In this document: positions 35,312-43,479 of the stretch, piece by piece | Position numbering within the stretch: position 1 is the stretch's first letter | Layout: each line of letters opens with the position of its first letter | NCBI RefSeq assembly: GCF_002090155.1 | Contig: NZ_BBRM01000002.1 | Span: forward strand, 248,001 to 312,000 | Length of the DNA stretch: 64,000 nt | Direction: 5' to 3' | Source: Demequina sp. NBRC 110056 | Lineage (GTDB): Bacteria > Actinomycetota > Actinomycetes > Actinomycetales > Demequinaceae | Translations under genes and position numbers: made by a program | Notes under the pieces: generated by a model | What the model was told of the DNA's origin: nothing | Database searches by the model: none | Seen by the model: only the letters and a program-made list of their open reading frames with translations

Positions 35312-36790
35312 TCAGGGCTGGGTCTCTGCCGCAGGCGCCGGCGACGCCGGAGGAGGCGAGCCCGTGACCGTTGCCTCGTCCTCCCACGTCAGGACACCCG
35401 TCGCCGAGGGCAGCCGCTCGCGGGTGAACACCGGATCGCGGCCTTCGCGGCGCTGTTCGGAGTAGTCGCGCAGCAGCGCGAACACGTGGCGCGACAGCAG
35501 GCCGATCGCCACAAGGTTGAGGATGGCCAGCACCCCGAGCAGCGCGTCGGCGAGCGTCCACACGAGCGATGCGGAGGCCACGGCGCCACCCAGCACGAAG
35601 GCGAGCGCGATCACCTGGTAGACCCGCAGCGCCGCCGGCCTGGTGGTGATGTACTCCACGTTGGCCGCGCCGTAGAAGTACAGCCCGAGGATGGTGCTGA
35701 AGGCCAGCAGGAACACGATCAGAGCGAAGACGGGACCCGACCACGCCCCAAGGGTCCCCACGACGGCCTCCTGGGTGAGGGCGATGCCCGCCGACGCGTC
35801 GGACAGGTCCGGGTGGGTCGTCAGCACGATGAACGCCGTCACGGAGCAGACGACCAGGGTGTCGAAGTAGACGCCGAGCGACTGCACGAGGCCCTGCTTC
35901 ACCGGGTGCGTGGTGGCAGCGCTCGCCGCGGCGTTCGGCGCCGTGCCGAACCCGGCCTCGTTCGAGAACATCCCCCGCTGGACGCCCACGAGGATCGCGG
36001 TGCCGACGGCGCCTCCGGCCACCTCCCGCCACCCGAACGCATCCGCGACGATCTCCTCGAGCACGGCCGGGATCTCGGCGGCGTTGATCCCCATGATGAT
36101 GAGCCCGAGGACCAGGTACAGCACCGCCATCGCGGGGACGATGGCCTGCGTGAAGGTGGCGATGCGGCGGATGCCGCCCAGGACCACGGCCGCGACTAGC
36201 CCGGTGACGACGAGCGCGACCGTCCACACGAGCCACGGCTCGCTCGTGCCCACCTGTCCCGTGACGGTCTCCGTGATGGTGAAGGACTGCAGGCTCGTGA
36301 CGGCGAACGGCGCCGCGACGATCAGCACGATCGCGACCACGATCCCCATCGGCCGCGACCGCAGCCCGTGCTCGATGTAGTACGCCGGACCGCCCCGGAA
36401 GCCCTCGGCATCGCGAACCTTGTACAGCTGGCCGAGCGTCGACTCGACGAAGCTGGTGGCCGCGCCAAGGATGGCCATCGCCCACATCCACAGCACCGCC
36501 CCGGGGCCGCCGAGCGCGATCGCGGTGGCGACGCCGGCGATGTTGCCGATGCCCACGCGCGACGCCGCCGACACCGTGAACGCTTGGAACGCGGACAGCG
36601 ACTGCGGCCGGCCGTCCGCGTCCGTGGGCGTCCGATCGGTGAGCGAGGAGATCATGCGGGGGAGCATGCGGACCTGGACCACGCCGGTCCGGACGGTGAA
36701 GTACACGCCGAGCCCGCCGACGAGCGGGAGCACGAGCCAGGTCCACATCGTGGTGCTCGTGGAGGCGATCCATTCCTCGAAGCCGTCCAT
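35312..36790 (-). CDS. AGCS family alanine or glycine:sodium symporter
   Basis: A 492-residue secondary transporter with ten or eleven helices. Family motifs are GIGNIAGVATAIALGGPGAVLWMW near the N-terminus, GGPAYYIEHGL, and QRGMFSNEAGFGTAPNAAASA in the middle. It imports alanine or glycine with Na+. The cytoplasmic C-terminus is Pro/Ala-rich. ATG 36790 marks the family start (MDGFEEWIASTSTTMW); TAGCGT lies eight bases upstream. The 48-codon upstream extension has no homology. Confidence 0.92.
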   Translation of the reverse strand: MDGFEEWIASTSTTMWTWLVLPLVGGLGVYFTVRTGVVQVRMLPRMISSLTDRTPTDADGRPQSLSAFQAFTVSAASRVGIGNIAGVATAIALGGPGAVLWMWAMAILGAATSFVESTLGQLYKVRDAEGFRGGPAYYIEHGLRSRPMGIVVAIVLIVAAPFAVTSLQSFTITETVTGQVGTSEPWLVWTVALVVTGLVAAVVLGGIRRIATFTQAIVPAMAVLYLVLGLIIMGINAAEIPAVLEEIVADAFGWREVAGGAVGTAILVGVQRGMFSNEAGFGTAPNAAASAATTHPVKQGLVQSLGVYFDTLVVCSVTAFIVLTTHPDLSDASAGIALTQEAVVGTLGAWSGPVFALIVFLLAFSTILGLYFYGAANVEYITTRPAALRVYQVIALAFVLGGAVASASLVWTLADALLGVLAILNLVAIGLLSRHVFALLRDYSEQRREGRDPVFTRERLPSATGVLTWEDEATVTGSPPPASPAPAAETQP

Positions 36791-36951
36791 GGGTCCACAC
36801 GCTACTGACCTCGTCCCGCCGAGGGATAGGCGAAGGTCCCACGGCGCCCGTCGCCGTGGCGAGCCAGCGCACGGTGGTGACGAGCGCATCGGCGCTCCAG
36901 CGGGTGCCGGTAGCATCGGTGCGGTATCCGTCACCTGAGGAGAGTCATTCC

Positions 36952-37296
36952 GTGGACGCCCTGCGCTACGCCCTGCTGATCGGGCACTTCATCGGCCTCG
37001 CGGCCATCCTTGGCCCGTTCCTCGAGCAGCTCCGCTCGGACACCAAGCGCATTTCGATGACGATGGTGTGGGGTGCCCGCGCTCAGATCCTGACCGGCCT
37101 CGCGCTCGCGGGACTGGCGTTCGCGAGCGACGACTACGAGCCCGACCACGTCAAGATCGCCGTGAAGTTCGTCGTGGCGCTCGCGATCGCGGGCCTCGCC
37201 GAGGTGGGCCGCAAGAAGGAGGCTCCGCAGACGTTCTGGCTGCTCATCGGCCTGCTGACGATCGTCAACATCGTCGTCGCGGTCGTGTGGCGCTGA
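36952..37296 (+). CDS. Small membrane protein, function unknown
   Basis: A 114-residue protein with about four hydrophobic helices (YALLIGHFIGLAAILG, ILTGLALAGLAFA, IAVKFVVALAIAGLAEV, FWLLIGLLTIVNIVVAVVW). No motif points to a function. GTG 36952 has a GAGGAG site. The downstream GNAT gene starts two bases after its stop, so the two are probably one transcript. Confidence 0.75.
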   Translation: MDALRYALLIGHFIGLAAILGPFLEQLRSDTKRISMTMVWGARAQILTGLALAGLAFASDDYEPDHVKIAVKFVVALAIAGLAEVGRKKEAPQTFWLLIGLLTIVNIVVAVVWR

Positions 37297-37297
37297 C

Positions 37298-37792
37298 GTG
37301 ACCGACGTCCGGCTCGCGACGTCGGCCGACGCCGCGGAGATCGTGCACCTCGGTGCGCTGATGTACAAGGCTGTCGGTGCGAAGCCCACGCCCACGTGGG
37401 CGGTCGACGCGACCCAGACGGTGCGGGACCGCCTGGGCAAGGACCTCATCGGCATGGTGATCGACGCGCCCGAGGGAGGGCTCGCCTGCTGCGGCCTCGT
37501 CAACATCGCGCCGCGACTGCCGAAGCCCGGCGCCCAGGCGCACCACATGGGCTACATCCAGTGGGTGTCGACAGCCCCCCAACATCAGCGCAAGGGCTAC
37601 GCCCGCACGGTGATGGACGCGCTCCTCAAGGAGACGGACGACCGTGGCATCGAGGTGGTCGAGCTCCACGCGACCCCCATGGGCCGCCACCTCTACGAGG
37701 AGCTCGGCTTCTGGGTCAAGGGCGACAACATCGCCATGATGACGGTGCGCGGCCGCGACGACGTGCCGTGGCCCGAGGGCGAAGGCCTCTAG
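37298..37792 (+). CDS. GNAT family N-acetyltransferase
   Basis: A 164-residue acetyl-CoA-dependent acetyltransferase. The acetyl-CoA loop is WVSTAPQHQRKGYARTVMDALL (Q-x-x-G/A motif). The C-terminal strand LHATPMGRHLYEELGFWVKGDNIAMM is typical of the fold. The substrate is unknown. It starts with GTG two bases after the upstream membrane-protein stop. It is convergent with the TspO-like gene, with four bases between stops. Confidence 0.88.
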   Translation: MTDVRLATSADAAEIVHLGALMYKAVGAKPTPTWAVDATQTVRDRLGKDLIGMVIDAPEGGLACCGLVNIAPRLPKPGAQAHHMGYIQWVSTAPQHQRKGYARTVMDALLKETDDRGIEVVELHATPMGRHLYEELGFWVKGDNIAMMTVRGRDDVPWPEGEGL

Positions 37793-37796
37793 CCCG

Positions 37797-38612
37797 TCAG
37801 TCGCGCTCGGGGCGCGACAGGTCCCGCATCAGGAAGGGCGCGGCGAAGGCCACGCACGCCGCGAGCCCGGCGGCCCACATCACGACGAGGTCGTGAGGAG
37901 TCCCCTCGGCCCGCCCGTAGGCGATCCACCCGAGGCCCCATGCCATCGCGACGCCGGCCGGGATCGCGAGCCACGAGGTGCTCCTCGCGGCGCGAGCGAA
38001 CGCGGCGGCGATGACGGCGACGACCACGAGCACGGCCACCGCAGCCCAGGTGCCGTCCTCGGCGGACGCGCCGAGCGCATCGGCGCCCCAGGCGGCCACG
38101 TTCGCCGCGGTCGCGACGGAGGCCCACCCGAGGTAGAGGCCGGTCGTCACGTCGGTGACCAGCGCATCGGCGATGCGCTCAGGGCGACGCGCGACGAGGA
38201 CCACGGCCACTCGGGCAAGGGTCGCGACGAGGACCGCGATCACGATCACCGAGAGCCACAGCAGGCCCGCCTGCACCGTCCCGATCCATAGCGCGTTGAG
38301 GACCATCGACACGAGGATCGGCCATGCGACCGCGCGCATGCGGGGATCGGCGGCACGAGAGGGCAGCGCCTGGACCACCGCGAAGGCGGCGAGGCCGAGG
38401 TAGATCACTGACCAGATGCCGAATGCGCCGGATGCTGGGGCGAGAAGCGTCGCGTCTGCGGCGAGCGCGCCACCCGCGGCCTCCTCGATGGGCGTGCCGC
38501 CGAAGGCTCCGGAACCCCAGGCGGCGCCGAGGATGGCGAGCGCCGCGCCGATCAGGACGGTGACCTGGCGGACGCGGTCGGTCGTGGTGACGGGTGTGGA
38601 CGTGGTGGTCAT
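37797..38612 (-). CDS. TspO/MBR-like tryptophan-rich membrane protein
   Basis: A 271-residue protein with about eight hydrophobic helices. Segments such as APASGAFGIWSVIYLGLAAFAVVQALP, VLNALWIGTV and TTGLYLGWASVATAANVAAWG resemble the TspO/MBR (tryptophan-rich sensory protein) family, though longer than the usual 160 residues. TspO proteins bind porphyrins and other small ligands. A homology search is needed to confirm. The start at 38612 has a perfect AAGGAGG site. Confidence 0.7.
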   Translation of the reverse strand: MTTTSTPVTTTDRVRQVTVLIGAALAILGAAWGSGAFGGTPIEEAAGGALAADATLLAPASGAFGIWSVIYLGLAAFAVVQALPSRAADPRMRAVAWPILVSMVLNALWIGTVQAGLLWLSVIVIAVLVATLARVAVVLVARRPERIADALVTDVTTGLYLGWASVATAANVAAWGADALGASAEDGTWAAVAVLVVVAVIAAAFARAARSTSWLAIPAGVAMAWGLGWIAYGRAEGTPHDLVVMWAAGLAACVAFAAPFLMRDLSRPERD

Positions 38613-38728
38613 CGATGGCCTCCTTCGTCGGGTGCAACGCCGCCTCAGCCAGGCATGTTCCGCCGGGCCGGGCGATGCGCGGCGCGGGAGGCGCGGAGGT
38701 GTCGGCCGGGCCGCCTATCCTTGTCGCC

Positions 38729-40828
38729 GTGGCTGCATCCGACTACTCCGCACGACACCTGTCCGTCCTCGAGGGCCTCGAGGCGGTGCGCAAGCGCCCG
38801 GGCATGTACATCGGCACCACGGACTCGCGTGGACTCATGCACTGCCTGTGGGAGATCATCGACAACTCGGTCGACGAGGCCCTGGGCGGCCACGGCGACG
38901 CGATCGAGATCATCCTGCATCCGGACGACTCCGTCGAGGTGCGCGACAGCGGCCGCGGCATCCCCGTCGACGTCGAGCCCAAGACGGGACTCACGGGCGT
39001 CGAGGTGGTCATGACGAAGCTGCACGCCGGAGGCAAGTTCGGCGGAGGCTCGTATGCCGCCTCGGGCGGGCTCCACGGCGTCGGCGCCTCGGTCGTCAAC
39101 GCGCTGAGCGAGCGCCTCGACGTCTTCGTGGACCGCGGCGGCCAGACGCATCACATGGCCTTCCGTCGGGGCGAGCCGGGACGCTGGGGCGACCCCGCCT
39201 CAGGTCCGGGGCTTGACTCCGAGTTCACGCCGTTCGTCACCGGCTCCTCGCTCGACGTCGTCGGCAAGGTGGCCAAGGCCCGCACCGGCACGAGGATCCG
39301 GTACTGGGCCGACCGCCAGATCTTCAACAAGTCCGCCCGCTTCACGTTCGAGGACCTCATCACCCGAGCGCGCCAGACCGCGTTCCTGGTGCCCGGCCTG
39401 ACGCTGACCGTGCGCGACGAGCGCAACCCGCTCGAGCCGTCCGAGGAGTCGTTCCGCTACGACGGCGGCCCGCGCGACTTCGTCGACTTCATCGGCATCG
39501 ACGCCGCGGTCACGGACACATGGGAGCTCAAGGGCACCGGGACCTACCGCGAGACGGTGCCCGTGCTCAAGAACGACGGCACCCTCGTGTCCGAGGAGGT
39601 CGAGCGCGAGTGCGTCGTCGACGTCGCGCTGCGCTGGGGCAACGGCTACGACACCCACGTGCGGTCGTTCGTGAACATCATCGCCACGCCCAAGGGCGGC
39701 ACGCATCAGGCGGGCTTCGAGGCCGGCCTGACCAAGGTGATGCGCAAGGTCATCGAGACCAATGCTCGCCGCCTCAAGCTCACCGGCAAGGACGGCGCGG
39801 AGCGCATCGAGAAGGACGACATCATGGCGGGGCTCACCGCCGTGGTGACGGTCCGGATCCCCGAGCCGCAGTTCGAGGGCCAGACCAAGGAGGTGCTCGG
39901 GACGACGCCCGTGCGCTCGATCGTCTCCAAGGTCGTCGAGACGGAGCTCGCGGCAATCCTGAACTCGCCTAAGCGGGACGCCAAGACCCAGGCCACGACC
40001 GTGATGGAGAAGATCGTCGCGGAGATGCGGGCGCGCGTCGCCGCGCGCAAGCAGAAGGAGATCTCGCGCCGCAAGAACGCGCTCGAGACCTCGTCGCTGC
40101 CCGCCAAGCTCGCCGACTGCCGCTCGAACGACGTCGAGCAGTCCGAGCTGTTCATCGTCGAGGGCGACTCCGCGCTGGGCACGGCGAAGCTCGCGCGGCG
40201 CTCGGACTTCCAGGCGCTGCTGCCCATCCGCGGCAAGATCCTCAACGTGCAGAAGGCGTCCGTGACGGACATGCTGCACAACGCCGAGTGCGCCTCGATC
40301 ATCCAGGTGATCGGCGCCGGCTCGGGCCGCACGTTCGACCTGGAGCAGGCGCGCTACGGCAAGATCATCCTCATGACGGACGCCGACGTGGACGGCGCCC
40401 ACATCCGCACCCTGCTGCTCACGCTGTTCTTCCGGTACATGCGACCCCTCGTCGACGCTGGCCGTGTGTACGCCGCGGTGCCACCGCTGCATCGCGTCGA
40501 GGTGAAGGGCTCCCCGCGGCGCGAGAAGGAATACATCTACACGTACTCCGAGAAGGAGCTGTCGGAGACCCTGAGGGACCTGCGACGCTCCGGGCGCAAG
40601 TACAACGAGGACATCCAGCGCTACAAGGGCTTGGGCGAGATGGACGCGGATCAGCTCGCGGAGACCACCATGGACCCGGAGCACCGCACCCTGCGCCGCA
40701 TCACCGCGGAGCATGCCGAGGCTGCGGAGCGCGTGTTCGAGCTGCTCATGGGCAACGAGGTGGCGCCGCGGCGCGACTTCATCGTCGCCGGCGCGGAGAA
40801 GCTCGACGTCAGCAGGATCGACGCATGA
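38729..40828 (+). CDS. parE: DNA topoisomerase IV subunit B (GyrB/ParE family)
   Basis: A 699-residue type IIA topoisomerase ATPase subunit. GHKL motifs are RKRPGMYIGTTDSRGLMHCLWEIIDNSVDEA, VRDSGRGIPVD and GGLHGVGASVVNALS. The TOPRIM domain has ELFIVEGDSALGTAK and LMTDADVDGAHIRTLLLTLFFR. It lacks the GyrB-specific insertion and pairs with the ParC-like gene 7.3 kb away, so ParE is likelier than GyrB. GTG 38729 has TATCCT (38716-38721) seven bases upstream. Its stop overlaps the next gene. Confidence 0.9.
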   Translation: MAASDYSARHLSVLEGLEAVRKRPGMYIGTTDSRGLMHCLWEIIDNSVDEALGGHGDAIEIILHPDDSVEVRDSGRGIPVDVEPKTGLTGVEVVMTKLHAGGKFGGGSYAASGGLHGVGASVVNALSERLDVFVDRGGQTHHMAFRRGEPGRWGDPASGPGLDSEFTPFVTGSSLDVVGKVAKARTGTRIRYWADRQIFNKSARFTFEDLITRARQTAFLVPGLTLTVRDERNPLEPSEESFRYDGGPRDFVDFIGIDAAVTDTWELKGTGTYRETVPVLKNDGTLVSEEVERECVVDVALRWGNGYDTHVRSFVNIIATPKGGTHQAGFEAGLTKVMRKVIETNARRLKLTGKDGAERIEKDDIMAGLTAVVTVRIPEPQFEGQTKEVLGTTPVRSIVSKVVETELAAILNSPKRDAKTQATTVMEKIVAEMRARVAARKQKEISRRKNALETSSLPAKLADCRSNDVEQSELFIVEGDSALGTAKLARRSDFQALLPIRGKILNVQKASVTDMLHNAECASIIQVIGAGSGRTFDLEQARYGKIILMTDADVDGAHIRTLLLTLFFRYMRPLVDAGRVYAAVPPLHRVEVKGSPRREKEYIYTYSEKELSETLRDLRRSGRKYNEDIQRYKGLGEMDADQLAETTMDPEHRTLRRITAEHAEAAERVFELLMGNEVAPRRDFIVAGAEKLDVSRIDA

Positions 40829-41265
40829 GCCCGGCCGCAGAGCAAGGCCTGTCGTGCGGCGTCCACCCGCACGGCTTCCATGACCGCGCCCGCGCGGCGC
40901 GCCGCGACGACCGCGTCGTGGTCGACGGCACCCTCGTGGGCCTGGCGCGGCGCTGCCCGGTGCTCGAGGCGGAGCTCGAGGCGTCGGGGCGCGTCGAGGA
41001 GCTGCGCCGCCACCTGTGGGTGCTGGAGCGATCCGGGCGGCCGATGACCATCGTCGCGGTGCTCGTGGGCGCTGCCCTCGGCGTCCTGCTCGCCCTCGTG
41101 GGCGGCTCCCTGTCCTCGGGCGACCTGGCGACGGGATCGGCGATGGTCGGGCTGGTCGGCGGCGTGGTGCTCGCGTTCGGCCTCGACCGCTGGTCCGCCG
41201 CGGTGCACAAGGAGCGGCTGCGTCGCGCGTACGAGTGGCGCGAGTACGTGGGCTTCCAGGCCTGA
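40825..41265 (+). CDS. Small two-helix membrane protein, function unknown
   Basis: A 146-residue protein with a soluble Arg-rich N-terminus and two transmembrane helices (PMTIVAVLVGAALGVLLALVGG and GSAMVGLVGGVVLAFGLDRW). It is translationally coupled to parE by an ATGA overlap. No known domain is recognised. Related small membrane proteins following parE may exist but I cannot verify this. Confidence 0.7.
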   Translation: MSPAAEQGLSCGVHPHGFHDRARAARRDDRVVVDGTLVGLARRCPVLEAELEASGRVEELRRHLWVLERSGRPMTIVAVLVGAALGVLLALVGGSLSSGDLATGSAMVGLVGGVVLAFGLDRWSAAVHKERLRRAYEWREYVGFQA

Positions 41266-41279
41266 CGTAGCGCACCAAT

Positions 41280-41311
41280 CCACCGCCGAGCCCCGAGCGA
41301 ACCGGCGGTGG
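41280..41311 (+). terminator. Hairpin after the parE operon
   Basis: CCACCGCCG (41280-41288) pairs with CGGCGGTGG (41303-41311), with a 14-base loop, 15 bases past the stop. The remaining gap to 41401 contains TTTCCGGAAA (41353-41362) and a GGACCG/CGGTCC hairpin (41363-41383) just before the next gene. Confidence 0.6.
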
Positions 41312-41352
41312 AGAGACCTTGCAGATGCGTCGACAGGGACGTTCACGCGGGC

Positions 41353-41383
41353 TTTCCGGAAAGGACCGACAGAGTGCCGGTCC
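41353..41383 (+). promoter_or_regulatory. Palindrome and hairpin before the CHRD-like gene
   Basis: TTTCCGGAAA (41353-41362) is a perfect palindrome. GGACCG (41363-41368) pairs with CGGTCC (41378-41383). Both lie within 50 bases of the start codon and could be an operator or a leader structure. No -10 was assigned with confidence. Confidence 0.35.
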
Positions 41384-41401
41384 CCAACGGAAGGAAGCAC
41401 C

Positions 41402-42163
41402 ATGAGGATTCTTCGATCCACTCTGGCGGCCGCGGGAGCGGCGACGATCATCGGGCTGGGAGCCACCGGCGCCGCAGCGGCGGATGGCTACAACGCCACG
41501 CTCGACGAGATCAACGACTCGGGAGCCGAGTCGACCGCGATGGTCACCGTGGACGGCACGACCGTGCGCGTCGAGATCTCGGGCACCGGGTTCGCGCCTG
41601 GCGCTCCCCACGCGCAGCACCTCCACGGCGCTGCGGATGCCGACTTCACCTGCCCGACGCCTGCTGACGTCGAGGAGCTCGACGAGGACGGCGACGGCCT
41701 TCTCAACACCATGGAGGCAGCCGTCATGTACGGCGGCGTCATGGTGTCGCTGACCACCGAGGGCGACACCTCGGGCGACTCGGCGCTCGCCGTCGACCGC
41801 TTCCCGGTGGCTGACGACGAGGGCAACCTCGAGTACAGCCGCACCTTCGAGGTGTCGCAGGAGGTCGCCGACTCCCTGAGCAACCTCCACCTGGTCCAGC
41901 ACGGCATCGACATCGACGGCTCCGGCACGTACGACGGCGACGCAGTCTCGTCGCTCGACGACTCGCTGCCGCTCGAGGCGACCATCCCGGCCACCTGCGG
42001 CGCGTTCGGCGCCTCGCAGTCCGTTGCTCCGATCGGTGGCGTCGACACCGGCGACGCGTCGACCGACACCTCCGCCGCGATCGCCCTCGGGTCGGCCGCC
42101 GCGGTGACCGCCGCCGCGGGCATCGGCTTCGCCGTCGCCAGCCGCCGCCGGGTCGAGAGCTAG
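41402..42163 (+). CDS. Secreted CHRD-like protein with an EF-hand loop and sorting signal
   Basis: A 253-residue exported protein. A signal peptide (1-27) precedes a beta-rich domain with a His cluster (PHAQHLHGAADADF, H70, H73, H75) resembling CHRD proteins. An EF-hand-like loop DEDGDGLLNTME (94-105) has all acidic positions. A second loop (DIDGSGTYDGDA) lacks the final Glu. The C-terminus reads GVDTG (213-217), then a hydrophobic stretch, then RRR. This is a sorting-signal architecture and a sortase gene follows. It has a GGAAGGAAG ribosome binding site. Confidence 0.8.
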   Translation: MRILRSTLAAAGAATIIGLGATGAAAADGYNATLDEINDSGAESTAMVTVDGTTVRVEISGTGFAPGAPHAQHLHGAADADFTCPTPADVEELDEDGDGLLNTMEAAVMYGGVMVSLTTEGDTSGDSALAVDRFPVADDEGNLEYSRTFEVSQEVADSLSNLHLVQHGIDIDGSGTYDGDAVSSLDDSLPLEATIPATCGAFGASQSVAPIGGVDTGDASTDTSAAIALGSAAAVTAAAGIGFAVASRRRVES

Positions 42164-42181
42164 ACCCGCGCCGGGCCCCAT

Positions 42182-42222
42182 GGTGGGTGCGCGCCATCGT
42201 CCTGCGGTGGCGCGCACCCACC
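42182..42222 (+). terminator. Perfect 15-bp hairpin between the secreted protein and the sortase
   Basis: Arms 42182-42196 and 42208-42222 are perfectly complementary with an 11-base loop, 18 bases after the stop. It should end or attenuate transcription before the sortase gene. Confidence 0.8.
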
Positions 42223-42261
42223 GCGCCCGAACTCCCTCTCACTTCCACGACAGGAGGCACC

Positions 42262-42933
42262 ATGACCCGCCGACAGCAGGGCCTCGTGGCCGTGGCGCTC
42301 GTCGTGCTCGCAGCGGTGCTCGCCGTGCTTGCCATCGAAGCCACCCGCGTCAGCACCCCACAGCCGCTGGCGGCGCCCTCGGCGTCCGCGTCGTCCGCGC
42401 CCGGCGACGAGCAGCCCAGCATCGCCGCAGGCGGCGACGCGAGTCCCTCAGCCCCGACGGGGGCCGTGGCCGTCGAGCCAGGGCCGCAGGCGCTTCCTGA
42501 GCGCCTGAGCGTGCCGGCGATCGGCGTCGAGACCGAGCTCGAGCAGCTCGACCTACTGCCCGACGGCGCTCTCGGAACGCCGGTCGACACGGATCTCGCC
42601 GGATGGTTCGAGGGCGGCCCCCGCCCCGGCGCCGTTGGCCCCGCCGTGATCGCCGGGCACGTGAGCTGGAACGGCGACCCGTCCGTGTTCTTCCGGCTCA
42701 CGGAGATCGAGCCAGGTGACCGCATCGACGTCCATCAGGCGGACGGCGCCACCGTGACGTTCGAGGTCACGCGCATCGAGCAGCACCCAAAGGACGACTT
42801 CCCGACGGTGGCGGTCTACGCGAACACGTCCGGGCCCGAGCTGCGGCTCATCACGTGCGGTGGCGAGTTCGACTCGTCGACCGGCCACTTCGACGACAAC
42901 GTCGTGGTCTTCGCGCAGATCATCGAGGCGTGA
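42262..42933 (+). CDS. Class F-like sortase
   Basis: A 223-residue cysteine transpeptidase. A short cytoplasmic start (MTRRQQG) and a transmembrane helix (LVAVALVVLAAVLAVLAIEA) anchor it. A Pro/Ser/Ala-rich linker leads to the sortase barrel. Catalytic His is in VIAGHVSW and catalytic Cys in LRLITCGGEFDSSTGHFDDNVVVFA. This short catalytic form with the TGH-x-DNVVV ending is typical of actinobacterial class F sortases. It has an AGGAGG site. It probably anchors the adjacent secreted protein to the wall. Confidence 0.88.
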   Translation: MTRRQQGLVAVALVVLAAVLAVLAIEATRVSTPQPLAAPSASASSAPGDEQPSIAAGGDASPSAPTGAVAVEPGPQALPERLSVPAIGVETELEQLDLLPDGALGTPVDTDLAGWFEGGPRPGAVGPAVIAGHVSWNGDPSVFFRLTEIEPGDRIDVHQADGATVTFEVTRIEQHPKDDFPTVAVYANTSGPELRLITCGGEFDSSTGHFDDNVVVFAQIIEA

Positions 42934-43029
42934 CGTTGAAGCGTGACGTCGGCGCGGAATGCCGCACCCGACGCCGCGCGTTGCCACGGTGACCACCCCG
43001 TCCACGCATCGACGCGAGAGGCAGGCACC

Positions 43030-43422
43030 ATGAGCATCCCGAATCCGGCTGGCATGTGGGGCAGGCCCACGTACGTGGATCGGCGCGCCGGGCTGCCCGA
43101 CATGGGCGCCAGCGGGATGGGTCCTCGGCCGCTCGAGTCGACCGACGTCGACCGCATCATGGCGTGCGACGACGCCCTCGCGCTCGCCGAGCTGGCCGCG
43201 TACGCACGCTCGTACTTCGCCGTCGGCGGCTCCGTCATCCTGGGTGTCACCGCAACGGTCGCCCTCGCGACGCTCGGCAGGCGCGGTGCAGCGGTGGCGG
43301 CGATGGTAGGCACCGGGCTGTCCGCCACGGTCGTGATGGAGGCGCGGCGGCGAGCGCGGCAGTGGGAGGCCATCGCTCAGGCGCGGCTCACCGTGCTCGC
43401 AGCCACCCACACCAGCGTGTGA
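43030..43422 (+). CDS. Small membrane protein, function unknown
   Basis: A 130-residue protein. A hydrophilic N-terminus contains repeated Gly/Met/Pro (MWGRPTYVDRRAGLPDMGASGMGPRP). Two hydrophobic stretches follow (YFAVGGSVILGVTATVALATLG, AAVAAMVGTGLSATVVMEA). The tail is basic and then helical. No family is recognised. ATG 43030 follows GAGAGGCAGG. It may be part of the sortase unit, since the gap of 96 bases shows no clear terminator. Confidence 0.6.
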   Translation: MSIPNPAGMWGRPTYVDRRAGLPDMGASGMGPRPLESTDVDRIMACDDALALAELAAYARSYFAVGGSVILGVTATVALATLGRRGAAVAAMVGTGLSATVVMEARRRARQWEAIAQARLTVLAATHTSV

Positions 43423-43479
43423 GGCACGCGCCGCCCGGGGTCCCGGGTATCGGTGGACCGCCTGCGCCATGATGGGCTG

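Noticed and set aside
38729-40828. GyrB call for the ATPase subunit
   Set aside because: The partner has only a degenerate GyrA box and Micrococcales usually carry separate gyrase genes. ParE is preferred, though the genome context is unseen.
41402-42163. Classical LPxTG sorting signal
   Set aside because: No LPxTG or LAxTG is present; only GVDTG precedes the hydrophobic tail, so I describe it as signal-like.
39200-42217. A 1005-codon open frame on the minus strand
   Set aside because: It is antisense to parE and the CHRD-like gene, both of which have clear family motifs. The translation has no domain pattern.
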